Shown here: positions 46,362 through 56,001 of the stretch, piece by piece
Layout of the letters: the number at the start of each line of letters is the position of its first letter
Numbering within the stretch: position 1 is the first letter of the stretch
Assembly (NCBI RefSeq): GCF_014251815.1
Contig: NZ_CP059202.1
Location: 1-64,000 of the forward strand
DNA length: 64,000 nucleotides
Direction: 5' to 3'
Source of the DNA: Blattabacterium cuenoti
Lineage (GTDB): Bacteria; Bacteroidota; Bacteroidia; Flavobacteriales; Blattabacteriaceae
Program-made: the position numbers and the translations under genes
The notes under the pieces: model-generated
The model's input: the letters and a program-made list of their open reading frames with translations, nothing else
Told to the model about the DNA's origin: nothing
The model's database searches: none

Positions 46362-47162
46362 GTGAATTTTCATTTGTCTTTTTTTAAAAAACATTTAAGA
46401 AAAAAAGAAAGTACTCTATTCAGAGATGCATTTGGAAATTTGCATTTCATAAAACGTTTTTTAATTCTTACTCTGGGTTGTATTTCTTACAATCGTTATA
46501 ATGGATTCAACCAGTTACATTTAGAAGGAACTGAATATATAAAAGATTTACCTGATAAAAAAGTTCTTTTTGTATCTAATCATCAAACTTATTTCGCGGA
46601 TGTTTTTGCTATGTTTCATGTATTTTGTAGCGTAAAAAATGGTTTTATCAATAGCATTAAAAACCCTATTTATCTATTAAATCCTAAAGTTAATTTATAT
46701 TATGTAGCGGAAAAGGAAACTATGAATCAAGGGTTTCTAACAAAATTATTCACTTATTCAGGTGGGATTACTGTAACAAGAACTTGGATAAAAAAGGAAA
46801 GAAAAGTTGATCGTTCCATAGATATAATATCTGAAATTAATCGTATGGGAATAGCTATTAATGATGGGTGGTTAATTACTTTTCCACAAGGAACAACTAA
46901 AGCTTTTGCTCCAGGACGAAGAGGAATCGTTCATGTAATCAGGAAGTATAATCCTATTGTTGTTCCTATTGTAATAGATGGATTTCAGAAAGCTTATGAT
47001 AAAAAGGGAATTCGTATTAAGAAAAAAGGAGTTTTACAAAAAATGAAATTCAAAAAGCCAATCCAATTAGATTTAAAAAAAGATACAACAGATTTCATAA
47101 TGGAAAAAATTATGGACGCTATAGAACAATCACAGAAATACAGATATACAGAAAAAATATAA
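46362..47162 (+). CDS. PlsC-family 1-acyl-glycerol-3-phosphate acyltransferase
   Basis: Members acylate lysophosphatidate for phospholipid synthesis. The 266 residues have the catalytic HX4D motif as NHQTYFAD (about 72-79), a GGITVTRT segment and a variant of the glycerol-phosphate motif FPxGT as TFPQGTTKA. The start is GTG, 3 bp after ccsBA; its TAA overlaps the alaS ATG by one base. This supports a ccsBA-acyltransferase-alaS transcript. Substrate specificity is not established. Confidence 0.82.
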   Translation: MNFHLSFFKKHLRKKESTLFRDAFGNLHFIKRFLILTLGCISYNRYNGFNQLHLEGTEYIKDLPDKKVLFVSNHQTYFADVFAMFHVFCSVKNGFINSIKNPIYLLNPKVNLYYVAEKETMNQGFLTKLFTYSGGITVTRTWIKKERKVDRSIDIISEINRMGIAINDGWLITFPQGTTKAFAPGRRGIVHVIRKYNPIVVPIVIDGFQKAYDKKGIRIKKKGVLQKMKFKKPIQLDLKKDTTDFIMEKIMDAIEQSQKYRYTEKI

Positions 47163-49831
47163 TGAAATATAAATTTATAAAAGACACTTTTCTCAATTTT
47201 TTTAAAAAAAAAGAACATAAAATCATTCCTTCCTATCCTATTTATTCAAAAAATGATCCTTCTCTTTTTTTTGTTAATGCGGGAATGAATCCTTTTAAAG
47301 ACTATTTCTTGGGACATGTAAAACCTGAATATACTAGAATTGCGAATGTTCAAAAATGTCTTAGAATAACTGGAAAACATAATGATTTAGAAAATGTTGG
47401 ATATGATAATTATCATCATACGATGTTCGAAATGTTAGGAAATTGGTCTTTTGGAGATTATTCTAGGAAAGAAACCATAGAATGGGCTTTAGAATTATTA
47501 ATCGAAGTATATAATATTCCCAATAAAAATATTTATGTATCTGTTTTTTCTGGAGATCAAGAAGATAAACTATCTATGGATAAAGAAACTTTCAAATATT
47601 GGAGAACTTTAATTGATGAAAAAAATATTCTTTTTTTTGGAAAAAAAGATAACTTTTGGGAAATGGGATTAACAGGTCCTTGTGGCCCTTGTTCAGAGAT
47701 TCATATAGATTTACGTAATGATAAAGAAAAACAAGTATTACCTGGGAAATATTTAATTAATAAAAAACATCCTGAAGTAATAGAGATTTGGAATCTTGTT
47801 TTTATAGAATTTATACGTAAATCGAATGGAACATTAGAAAAACTTTCTAAAAAACATGTAGATACAGGAATGGGACTGGAAAGATTATGTATGGTTTTAC
47901 AAGGTAAAGTTTCTAGTTATGAAACTGATATTTTTTATCCTATTATTCAAGATATAAAAGATTATTTAGGAAATATTTATCATGAAAAGGATTTTGATCA
48001 AAAAGTGTCCTTACGGATTATAGCAGATCATTTAAGGGCTATTGTTTTTTCTATTTCAGATGGTCAATTACCGTCCAATAATGGAGCCGGTTATGTGATT
48101 AGAAAAATATTGAGGAGGTCTGTTGTTTGTGCAAGACGTTTTTTTAATCAAAAAGAACCTTTTATTTATAAATTTGTCAATTCTTTGGTAAGAGAAATGA
48201 AAAGTTCTTTCCCAGAATTGGAAAATAAAAAAAAATATATACAAGACATTATCAATGAAGAAGAATTATCTTTTTTAAATATTATTGAAATAGGGAGCAA
48301 AAAAGTTCAACATATAATTAATAAACATAAAGAAAAAAAAGAAAAAATTATTGATGGAAAAAAAATTTTCAAATTACACGATACTTATGGTTTTCCTATC
48401 AAATTATCTAAAATATTAGTTGAAAAAAGCAATTTATCTATTGATGAAAAATCATTTCAAAAAAAATTGTTAGAACAAAAAAAAAGATCAAAAAAAGAAA
48501 ATAATTCAATGATAAAAAAAGATTGGATTAAAATCCATGATGATTTTCATGTCAACCAAAATTTCGTAGGATATAATTGTATGGAATGTGATATTTATAT
48601 ATTAAAATATAGAGAAGTAGAAAATAAATTAAAAAAAATTCATTATTATGAATTAGTTTTTTCTCAAACCCCTTTTTATCCTGAAGGTGGAGGTCAATTG
48701 GGTGATGTGGGTATTATAAAAAATAAATTTGAAAAAATTGATGTGTTAGATACTCAAATCGAAAATTCCATTATTATACATCATGTTAAAATATTGCCTT
48801 CAAATATTTTTTCTTCTTTTAAAGCCATCATAAATAAAAATAGAAGATCAAAAATAGAGAAAAATCATACTTCTACCCATTTATTACATTTTTCTTTAAA
48901 AAAAGTTTTAGGGGATCATATTCAACAAAAAGGATCTTATGTAGGAGACGATTATCTAAGATTTGATTTTTCTCATTATAAAAAAATAACTCATCAAGAG
49001 TTAAACAAAATAGAAAATCTTGTTCAAGAACTAATTTTTTATGATCTTTTATTGGAAATAAAAACGTTTCATTCTTTACAAGAAGCTAAAAAAAATATTT
49101 CTTTTAGTGGGATAAATGAAATATTTCAAGATAAATATAAACAAAAGGTTAGAGTTATTACTTTTGGGGAATCTTCCGAATTATGTATTGGAACACATGT
49201 TAAACGTACTGGATTAATTCATGTTTTTGAAATATTATCAGAATCTTCTATATCACATGGAATACGTAGAATTAAAGCCATAACTGATGAGAAAGCTGTT
49301 AAACATTTGAAATATATTCGTGATCAATATCAATCTTTGAAAAAGATAATGAAATGTCCAGAATCCCCCATAAAAAGTTTGTTAATTTTGAAAAAGTCTA
49401 ATGAAAAATTAAAACAAGAAATATCAGAAGTAAATTTACAAAAAATAAAAATATTAAAAAAAGAATATTCTTTGAAAGCAATACAATTATCTTCTTCTAT
49501 AAAATATATATGTGAAATTGATCCTCATGAAGAAAAAGAAATAAATATTATGAGAAAAGTAGTCTTAGACTTAAGACATGAGATAAATAATTTGTTTATA
49601 ATTATAGGGTTTACAAAAAATAAAAAAGCGATTATTTTTATATCTATTTCTGATTTTGTAATCAAAAATAATAATGTTCATGCTCATAAGATTATATGTA
49701 ATATGGCAGGTTATATACATGGAAAACATTGGGGGGACTCTTCTTTCGCTACAGCTATAGGATCTAGGAAAGAGGGGTTGAATTTAATTTTAAAAGATGC
49801 AATTGCGTATAAAGAATCATTAAAATCATAA
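47162..49831 (+). CDS. alaS: Alanyl-tRNA synthetase
   Basis: It charges tRNA-Ala. The 889-residue chain has the class II core, with NPFKDYFLG and RIANVQKCLR near the N-terminus and GPCGPCSEIH near residue 177. The editing domain carries its metal ligands in HTSTHLLH and ELCIGTHV, where the usual CGGTH has Ile. A C-Ala domain (HGKHWGDSSFATAIG) closes the chain. The length and all domains are normal. It overlaps the acyltransferase stop by one base. Confidence 0.97.
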   Translation: MKYKFIKDTFLNFFKKKEHKIIPSYPIYSKNDPSLFFVNAGMNPFKDYFLGHVKPEYTRIANVQKCLRITGKHNDLENVGYDNYHHTMFEMLGNWSFGDYSRKETIEWALELLIEVYNIPNKNIYVSVFSGDQEDKLSMDKETFKYWRTLIDEKNILFFGKKDNFWEMGLTGPCGPCSEIHIDLRNDKEKQVLPGKYLINKKHPEVIEIWNLVFIEFIRKSNGTLEKLSKKHVDTGMGLERLCMVLQGKVSSYETDIFYPIIQDIKDYLGNIYHEKDFDQKVSLRIIADHLRAIVFSISDGQLPSNNGAGYVIRKILRRSVVCARRFFNQKEPFIYKFVNSLVREMKSSFPELENKKKYIQDIINEEELSFLNIIEIGSKKVQHIINKHKEKKEKIIDGKKIFKLHDTYGFPIKLSKILVEKSNLSIDEKSFQKKLLEQKKRSKKENNSMIKKDWIKIHDDFHVNQNFVGYNCMECDIYILKYREVENKLKKIHYYELVFSQTPFYPEGGGQLGDVGIIKNKFEKIDVLDTQIENSIIIHHVKILPSNIFSSFKAIINKNRRSKIEKNHTSTHLLHFSLKKVLGDHIQQKGSYVGDDYLRFDFSHYKKITHQELNKIENLVQELIFYDLLLEIKTFHSLQEAKKNISFSGINEIFQDKYKQKVRVITFGESSELCIGTHVKRTGLIHVFEILSESSISHGIRRIKAITDEKAVKHLKYIRDQYQSLKKIMKCPESPIKSLLILKKSNEKLKQEISEVNLQKIKILKKEYSLKAIQLSSSIKYICEIDPHEEKEINIMRKVVLDLRHEINNLFIIIGFTKNKKAIIFISISDFVIKNNNVHAHKIICNMAGYIHGKHWGDSSFATAIGSRKEGLNLILKDAIAYKESLKS

Positions 49832-49837
49832 ATAAAC

Positions 49838-49867
49838 TTTGATAGATATTTAAAATGCTTAAATTTG
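49838..49867 (+). promoter_or_regulatory. Bacteroidetes-type promoter for sucAB
   Basis: TTTG (49838-49841) and TAAATTTG (49860-49867) match the -33 and -7 consensus with 18 bp between them, and lie 31 bp before the sucA ATG. The start of transcription would be close to 49874. Confidence 0.6.
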
Positions 49868-49898
49868 AAATAAAAACAATAAATAAATATATGAGTCT

Positions 49899-52619
49899 AT
49901 GAATGATAGATATTCTTTTCTAAATGGCATTCATTTCAAAGATATAGAATTTCTATATAATAAATATAAAGAAAATCCCAATTCAATAGAATCAACTTGG
50001 AGTGCTTTTTTTCATGGATTTGATTTTGGAAAAGAAAATTATAAAAATGTTATAAAATCAAAAGATATACAAAAAGAATTTTTAGTATATGATTTAATTC
50101 ATGCTTATAGAAAGAGAGGGCATTTTTTTGCAAATACAAATCCTATTCTACAAAAAATAAAAAAGCATATACCCTCTTTAGACTTGATAAATTTTGGATT
50201 ATCTGAAAAAGAATTAGACAGATATTTTAATGTAGGAAAATTAATAGGGATAGGGAAAACTTCGTTAAGAAACATAATTAATCATTTAAAAAAGATCTAT
50301 TGTCAATCTATAGGAATAGAATACATGTATATTTCTGATCCTGAAAAAATTAATTGGATTGAGAAATGGTTTTATAAAGAAAAATTGCAATTTTCTACAG
50401 AAGAAAAAAAATTTTTTTTGAAAAAATTAAATGAAGCTATTACTTTTGAAAATTTTATTCATACAAAATTTGTAGGTCAAAAAAGGTTTTCTATAGAAGG
50501 GAACGAATCCACATTGCCTGCATTAGAAGAAATGATAGAATATACATCTTACAGATATCTAACAGAAGAATTCATAATTGGAATGCCACACAGAGGCCGA
50601 TTAAATATTCTTTCTAATTTTTTTCAAAAAAATTATTCTCAGATATTCATTGAATTTCAAGGAAAAGAATATAAAGAAAAAAATTTCTCTGGCGATGTTA
50701 AATATCATTTAGGGTTTTCTAATAAAAGAAAAACTCGCAAAGGTAGATATATTAAACTCAATTTAGTCCCTAACCCTTCTCATTTAGAATCTGTGTATGC
50801 TATTGTAGAAGGAATTACACGTGCAAAAATAGATATAACCTATAATCAAAATACTAATTCTGAAAAAATTATTCCTATTTTAATACATGGAGATGCATCT
50901 TTATCCGCTCAAGGAATTGTATATGAAGTCCTTCAATTATCTCAATTAAAAGGATACAAAACTGGAGGAACAATTCATATTGTAATTAATAATCAAATAG
51001 GATTTACCACAAATCCTAGTGAAGGGCGTTCCAGTATGTATTGTACTGATATAGCTAAAATACTTATGGTCCCAGTCTTGCATGTAAACGCTGATGATGT
51101 GGAATCTGTTATTCGGGCTATTTATTTTGCTATAGATTTTAGAATGCGTTATCACGAAGATATTTTTATAGATTTGTTGGGGTATAGAAAATATGGACAT
51201 AATGAAGGGGATGAACCTAGATTTACACAGCCTTCTTTATATAAAGCTATTTCAAAACATACTAATTCTTATGAATTATATAAAATAAAATTGGAAAAAG
51301 AGAAAATTGTCAGTCATAATGATATAAAAAACATGGAAAAGGAATATGAAAATATTCTTAATGTGAAATATAATGATGCAAATAACATCAAATGGAATGT
51401 GTTGAATTCTTTTTTAGAAGAAGAATGGAAAGATACTCCTATCGTGTTTAATAATGAAGAAATCTTAAAAAAAGTAGATACACGATTTCCTATCGAAAAA
51501 ATCATAAAAATATCCCATAAAATTTTTTCTCTCCCCAAAGAGAAGAAATTTTTTAGAAAAACGGAATTCATCTTTAAAAAAAGATTAGAAATGATAAAAA
51601 AAGAATTTGTGGATTGGAGTATGGCGGAACTATTAGCTTATGGGACACTTTTATATGAAGGATATCATATTCGTTTATCAGGAGAAGATGTAGCAAGAGG
51701 AACATTTTCTCAACGTCATGTTGTTATTAAAACAGAAAAAGAAGAAGAAATTATTCTTCTAAACAAAATTTTTGAAAAACAAGGAAAAATACAAGTTTTT
51801 AATTCTCCTCTTTCAGAATATGGAGCATTAGGCTTCGATTATGGATATGCCATGTGTTCTCCTCATGTATTAACTTTGTGGGAAGCTCAATTCGGAGATT
51901 TCGGAAACGGAGGACAAATCATAATAGATCAATACATTTCTTCTGGAGAAAGTAAATGGAAAATTAGAAATGGAATTGTATTATTACTTCCTCATGGATA
52001 TGAGGGACAAGGGCCGGAACATTCTTCCGCACGTATTGAACGTTATTTACAACTTTGCGCAAATAATAATTTATTTGTAGTTAATTGTACCACCCCATCT
52101 AATTTCTATCATCTTATAAGAAGACAAATGAAATTAAAGTTCAGAAAACCTCTTATCGTTTTCACTCCTAAAAGTTTACTTAGAAATCCAAAATGTTTGT
52201 CCACAATAAAAGATCTTTCAACAGGAATATTTCAGGAGATATTAGATGATCCTTATGTGAAAAAGGCAAATAAAATCACAAAATTAATTTTTTGCTCTGG
52301 TAAAATATATTATGAATTACTGAACAAAAGGGAATCTATTCAAGATGAAAAAACGGCATTGATTCGGATAGAACAAATTTATCCATTGAAAATGGATGAT
52401 ATTAAAAAACTTATAGATAAATATGAAAATAAGAAAGAAATTTTTTGGGTGCAAGAAGAACCAGAAAATATGGGGTTATGGAGTTTTATTTTAAATAAAT
52501 TAGGAGATATAATTTCATTTCATTTAATAGCTCCATCTGAAAGTTCTAGTCCATCTACAGGATCTTATCCTGATTTTTTAAGAATTCAAAATAAAATATT
52601 AAAAAAAGCTTTTTTTTAA
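49899..52619 (+). CDS. sucA: 2-Oxoglutarate dehydrogenase E1 component
   Basis: E1 decarboxylates 2-oxoglutarate with thiamine diphosphate and passes succinyl to the lipoyl group of SucB. The 906 residues show the N-terminal FLNGIHFKDIEFLYNKY docking segment, MPHRGRLN near residue 228, the ThDP-binding region (HGDASLSAQG, LLGYRKYGHNEGDEPRFTQP) and GYEGQGPEHSSAR in the C-terminal half. The length is near normal. A good promoter lies directly upstream, and sucB starts 12 bp after it. Confidence 0.96.
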   Translation: MNDRYSFLNGIHFKDIEFLYNKYKENPNSIESTWSAFFHGFDFGKENYKNVIKSKDIQKEFLVYDLIHAYRKRGHFFANTNPILQKIKKHIPSLDLINFGLSEKELDRYFNVGKLIGIGKTSLRNIINHLKKIYCQSIGIEYMYISDPEKINWIEKWFYKEKLQFSTEEKKFFLKKLNEAITFENFIHTKFVGQKRFSIEGNESTLPALEEMIEYTSYRYLTEEFIIGMPHRGRLNILSNFFQKNYSQIFIEFQGKEYKEKNFSGDVKYHLGFSNKRKTRKGRYIKLNLVPNPSHLESVYAIVEGITRAKIDITYNQNTNSEKIIPILIHGDASLSAQGIVYEVLQLSQLKGYKTGGTIHIVINNQIGFTTNPSEGRSSMYCTDIAKILMVPVLHVNADDVESVIRAIYFAIDFRMRYHEDIFIDLLGYRKYGHNEGDEPRFTQPSLYKAISKHTNSYELYKIKLEKEKIVSHNDIKNMEKEYENILNVKYNDANNIKWNVLNSFLEEEWKDTPIVFNNEEILKKVDTRFPIEKIIKISHKIFSLPKEKKFFRKTEFIFKKRLEMIKKEFVDWSMAELLAYGTLLYEGYHIRLSGEDVARGTFSQRHVVIKTEKEEEIILLNKIFEKQGKIQVFNSPLSEYGALGFDYGYAMCSPHVLTLWEAQFGDFGNGGQIIIDQYISSGESKWKIRNGIVLLLPHGYEGQGPEHSSARIERYLQLCANNNLFVVNCTTPSNFYHLIRRQMKLKFRKPLIVFTPKSLLRNPKCLSTIKDLSTGIFQEILDDPYVKKANKITKLIFCSGKIYYELLNKRESIQDEKTALIRIEQIYPLKMDDIKKLIDKYENKKEIFWVQEEPENMGLWSFILNKLGDIISFHLIAPSESSSPSTGSYPDFLRIQNKILKKAFF

Positions 52620-52631
52620 AATATTTCAATT

Positions 52632-53843
52632 ATGATAATACAGATCAAAGTTCCTTCTCCAGGAGAATCAATTACAGAGTTAGAAGTTTCCGCATGGCTT
52701 GTAAAAAACGGAGATTATGTTCATAAAGACCAAACAATAGGAGAAATAGATTCAGATAAAGCGACTTTAGAAATATCTGCAGAAGAAAATGGAATCATTA
52801 CTTTAATGAAAGATAAAGGAGAAAAAGTAAGAGTTGGAGACGTTTTATGTATTATCGATTCTTCAAAAGAAAAAATAAAAGAACAACAAGAAAAAGTTAT
52901 TCATGAACATAAAAATCCTGTAGAAAAAGATCCTACCCAAATTCCTTCTCCAGCTTCAAAAAAAATTTTAAATGAAAAAAACATTTCTATAGAATCTATC
53001 CAAGGAACTGGAAAACATGGAAGAATAACAAAAAAAGACTGTATTTATCATTTAGAAAAATTAGAAAAAAATGAAACATCTTTTATTTCTAATATGAACA
53101 GACCTATTTATAGATCTAAGACTAGCGCCCCTCTTTCTTCTTTAAGAAAAAAAATTGCTGAAAGGTTGGTTTATGCAAAAAATCAGACCGCTTCTCTCAC
53201 CACATTTAATGAAGTAGACATGCGAGAGATTTTTATGATACGAAAAAAATATAAAGATCTTTTTAAGAAAAAACATGGAGTCAATTTGGGGTTTATGTCT
53301 TTTTTCACTCTTTCTTGTGTTAGAGCATTGCAACTTTATCCAGATATTAATGCTACGATTAGTGGAGAAGAAAAAATTAATTTTGAATATTGTGATATTA
53401 GTATTGCCATATCTGGACCTAAAGGATTAATGGTTCCTGTAATTAGAAATGCAGAACATTTATCATTTCGTGGAATAGAACAAGAAATATACAGGTTATC
53501 CACACGAGTTCATAATGGAACAATATCTATAGATGAAATGACGGGGGGGACTTTTACTATTACTAATGGAGGAGTTTTTGGGTCCATGCTATCAACTCCA
53601 ATTATAAATCCCCCACAAAGCGCTATATTAGGAATGCATAAAATTATGGAGAGACCTGTAGTGGTTAATGGATCGATTGAAATCCGTCCTATAATGTACT
53701 TAGCTTTATCTTATGATCATAGAATCATTGATGGGAAAGAATCTGTAGGATTTCTAGTCTCTATAAAAGAATCCATTGAAAATCCTGTTCAATTCCTGAT
53801 GGGGGGAAATGAAGGAAATATTTATAAAAAATTAGAATTGTAA
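52632..53843 (+). CDS. sucB: 2-Oxoglutarate dehydrogenase E2 (dihydrolipoyl succinyltransferase)
   Basis: It transfers succinyl from the lipoyl arm to CoA. The 403 residues have one lipoyl domain (about 1-78; lipoyl Lys in [10 protein letters not shown]), a subunit-binding domain (about 105-140; [12 protein letters not shown]) and the acyltransferase core ending [11 protein letters not shown] with the catalytic His and Asp. The paired order sucA-sucB fixes its identity versus the other E2 at 6139-7308. E3 is not in the window. Confidence 0.96.
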   Translation: MIIQIKVPSPGESITELEVSAWLVKNGDYVHKDQTIGEIDSDKATLEISAEENGIITLMKDKGEKVRVGDVLCIIDSSKEKIKEQQEKVIHEHKNPVEKDPTQIPSPASKKILNEKNISIESIQGTGKHGRITKKDCIYHLEKLEKNETSFISNMNRPIYRSKTSAPLSSLRKKIAERLVYAKNQTASLTTFNEVDMREIFMIRKKYKDLFKKKHGVNLGFMSFFTLSCVRALQLYPDINATISGEEKINFEYCDISIAISGPKGLMVPVIRNAEHLSFRGIEQEIYRLSTRVHNGTISIDEMTGGTFTITNGGVFGSMLSTPIINPPQSAILGMHKIMERPVVVNGSIEIRPIMYLALSYDHRIIDGKESVGFLVSIKESIENPVQFLMGGNEGNIYKKLEL

Positions 53844-53887
53844 AAATAAATATAGGATAAGATCCATATAAAAACAATAAAATTATT

Positions 53888-53936
53888 AGGAAAAATTTTT
53901 TGAATGAATTTATTCAATTAATATGAAAAAATTCCT
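53888..53936. terminator. Possible bidirectional terminator between sucB and the TPR gene
   Basis: AGGAA (53888-53892) with TTTTTT (53896-53901) pairs with AAAAAA (53926-53931) and TTCCT (53932-53936), with a 3-base bulge. An inner stem TTGAAT/ATTCAA (53900-53905 / 53912-53917) lies within. It sits in the 115-bp convergent gap, the only one in the window with room for such a structure. Confidence 0.4.
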
Positions 53937-53958
53937 GATGTTCGTTTATTTATATATA

Positions 53959-54519
53959 TTAAAAATTTTTTCTAACATAAGGATTAGGTCTATTCATATT
54001 TCCTATATTCATTTTTTTCATTTGTATTTTTATGATTTGAATTTGGTTGTGTAATAGACCAGAAATATCCATTTTCTTTGCTTCTAACAGTAGAAATTCT
54101 GCTTTTTTTTTATTTCCTTTTGATAAGGCCGCTACTGCTAAATTGAGTTTTGCAATAGCTATATTTTGTTTAAATTTTAATCCTAAATCTAAAGCTTTCT
54201 GCATATAATTTTCTGATTGTAAAATATTATCCTCTGAATATAAAATTCCATTTAAAAAATAATAATAAGCCATTTGATTTTTAGTTAATTGTAATTTAGG
54301 GTTTTTAATGTGTCCTAAGTATTTCTTTAATCCTTTCATATCTTTTTTCCGTATTTTAAGAAAAGCTAATAATAAAAATTCATTTCTAAAAATAAAAAAA
54401 ACAGGGATTAAACTTAATAAAAATAGTATATATCCATACGTATAATTTTTTATAACAAATAAAAAAATAGATACCAATAAAATGAATAAAAATAATGTAA
54501 ATTTTGAATATTTACTCAT
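53959..54519 (-). CDS. Membrane-anchored TPR-like protein of unknown function
   Basis: I do not recognise a named family. The 186 residues begin with two hydrophobic segments (about 8-25 and 29-45) followed by a basic stretch and a helical TPR-like region (about 85-160; NLAVAALSKGNKKKAEFLLLEA). It probably faces the cytoplasm from the inner membrane and could be a protein-interaction scaffold. Its start overlaps the esterase by 8 bp, so it is the third gene of the lolD-like operon. Confidence 0.6.
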   Translation of the reverse strand: MSKYSKFTLFLFILLVSIFLFVIKNYTYGYILFLLSLIPVFFIFRNEFLLLAFLKIRKKDMKGLKKYLGHIKNPKLQLTKNQMAYYYFLNGILYSEDNILQSENYMQKALDLGLKFKQNIAIAKLNLAVAALSKGNKKKAEFLLLEAKKMDISGLLHNQIQIIKIQMKKMNIGNMNRPNPYVRKNF

Positions 54520-55198
54520 GATTCATGTTTTTTTCAGAATAAATATGTTTTTCTTTAACCCAATTAATAAGATCTTGATAATTTGTATTACATAAAGTAT
54601 GTTCAGATTCATATTCTTTATAAAAGAAAGAAAATATTTTTTTTTCTTTTAGAAATTTTAATCCTTTTTTTACCCAATCTATAGGAATTATCGGATCATA
54701 TTTACCATGAGATATGAAAAATTCTAAATCGGTGCAATGATTTATTTTTTGTGGAAAAAGACTATTTTCTAAATATCCACTTAAAGCAATTACTTTTTTT
54801 ATTTTATCAGAATTTTTTAACGCTATAGCATAGCTTAGAATAGCTCCTTGGCTAAAACCACATATCCATATTGGATTTTTTTTCAATTTATACTCTTTTA
54901 TGGCTTCATGTATAAAAAATGATATTTTTTCAATAGTTTTTTTTGCTTGTGTTATATTAATAAATTTTTTTTCGTTATCAAAATCTATATCATACCAAGA
55001 GTATTTCCCCGTTTCAATAGGATAAAACCCTTGAATACTAATTATAAAAAAATCTTTTGGAAGATCTTTTTCTAAAAAAGAAAAAAGATCTTTTTCATTA
55101 CTCCCATATCCATGTATCATTAAAAAGAGAGTCCTTTCTTTTACACTTACAGATTTTCTTATAATATGTTTAATTGAAAGTTTATTTTTCAAAAGCAT
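54512..55198 (-). CDS. Alpha/beta hydrolase, phospholipase/carboxylesterase family
   Basis: The 228 residues have the nucleophile elbow CGFSQGAIL (about 119-127), an Asp in HGKYDPIIP and the catalytic His in SEHTLCN, completing a Ser-Asp-His triad of the abhydrolase_2 family. Such enzymes hydrolyse short acyl or thioester bonds; the natural substrate is unknown. It lies 9 bp after the lolD-like gene and overlaps the TPR gene. Confidence 0.82.
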   Translation of the reverse strand: MLLKNKLSIKHIIRKSVSVKERTLFLMIHGYGSNEKDLFSFLEKDLPKDFFIISIQGFYPIETGKYSWYDIDFDNEKKFINITQAKKTIEKISFFIHEAIKEYKLKKNPIWICGFSQGAILSYAIALKNSDKIKKVIALSGYLENSLFPQKINHCTDLEFFISHGKYDPIIPIDWVKKGLKFLKEKKIFSFFYKEYESEHTLCNTNYQDLINWVKEKHIYSEKNMNHE

Positions 55199-55207
55199 AA
55201 TATATTT

Positions 55208-55885
55208 TTATTTATCAATTTTGTGTATTTTCCCATTTTCTATTTTTAGTTTTTCATCAGCCATATTTGCTAACTGCAGATTATGAGTGACAATTAAAAA
55301 AGTTTGTTTAAATTGATGATTAAGTAAAGAAAAAAAATTGTGTAATTCTTCTGCATTTTTTTGATCCAAATTACCAGAAGGCTCATCCGCAAAAATAATT
55401 TTAGGATTGTTGATCAAAGCTCTTGCTACAGATAATCTCTGTTTTTGCCCTCCAGATAATTCTTCTATTTTGGAATTCTCATACTTATATAGGTTAAACT
55501 TTTTCAATAAATCTATAGCTTTTTTTTTAACATATTCTTTATTTTTTTTATTGATAAAACCTGGTAAACAAATATTTTCTAATACAGTAAATTCGGGTAG
55601 AAGTTGAGGTGTTTGAAATATAAAACCTATTTTTCTATTTCTTAAACTAGAAAGTTCTTCATCTGTCATAGATAATATTTCTTTCTTGTTTATTTTTAAA
55701 ATAGTTTTTATTTTTTTGTTTATGGTTGGTTTGTCTAAAGTCCCTAAAATATGTAATAAAGTGCTTTTTCCAATTCCCGATTCCCCCAAAATACATACCA
55801 TACTTCCTTCTTTCACCATTATATTTACTCCTTTTAAAATTTTGTTTTCTCCAAAAGACTTGTAAATATTTTTAGCCTGAATCAT
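55208..55885 (-). CDS. LolD-like ABC transporter ATP-binding protein
   Basis: The 225-residue ATPase has Walker A GESGIGKST, signature ELSGGQKQRLSVAR, Walker B IIFADEPSGNLD and the LolD/MacB-type N-terminus IYKSFGENKILKGVN. LolD with LolCE releases lipoproteins from the inner membrane, which would fit with lnt in this window, but LolCE-type permeases are not adjacent. It heads a three-gene minus-strand operon and is divergent from sucC across 116 bp. Confidence 0.85.
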   Translation of the reverse strand: MIQAKNIYKSFGENKILKGVNIMVKEGSMVCILGESGIGKSTLLHILGTLDKPTINKKIKTILKINKKEILSMTDEELSSLRNRKIGFIFQTPQLLPEFTVLENICLPGFINKKNKEYVKKKAIDLLKKFNLYKYENSKIEELSGGQKQRLSVARALINNPKIIFADEPSGNLDQKNAEELHNFFSLLNHQFKQTFLIVTHNLQLANMADEKLKIENGKIHKIDK

Positions 55886-56001
55886 TTTTTCGTAAATTTA
55901 AATCTCTTCTTTTTAATTTAAAAAAAGAAATTAGAAAGCTAAAAAAAACGTCATAAAAATAAACGAATTTTAGTGAAAATTTAATTTAAAAATTATTTTA
56001 C

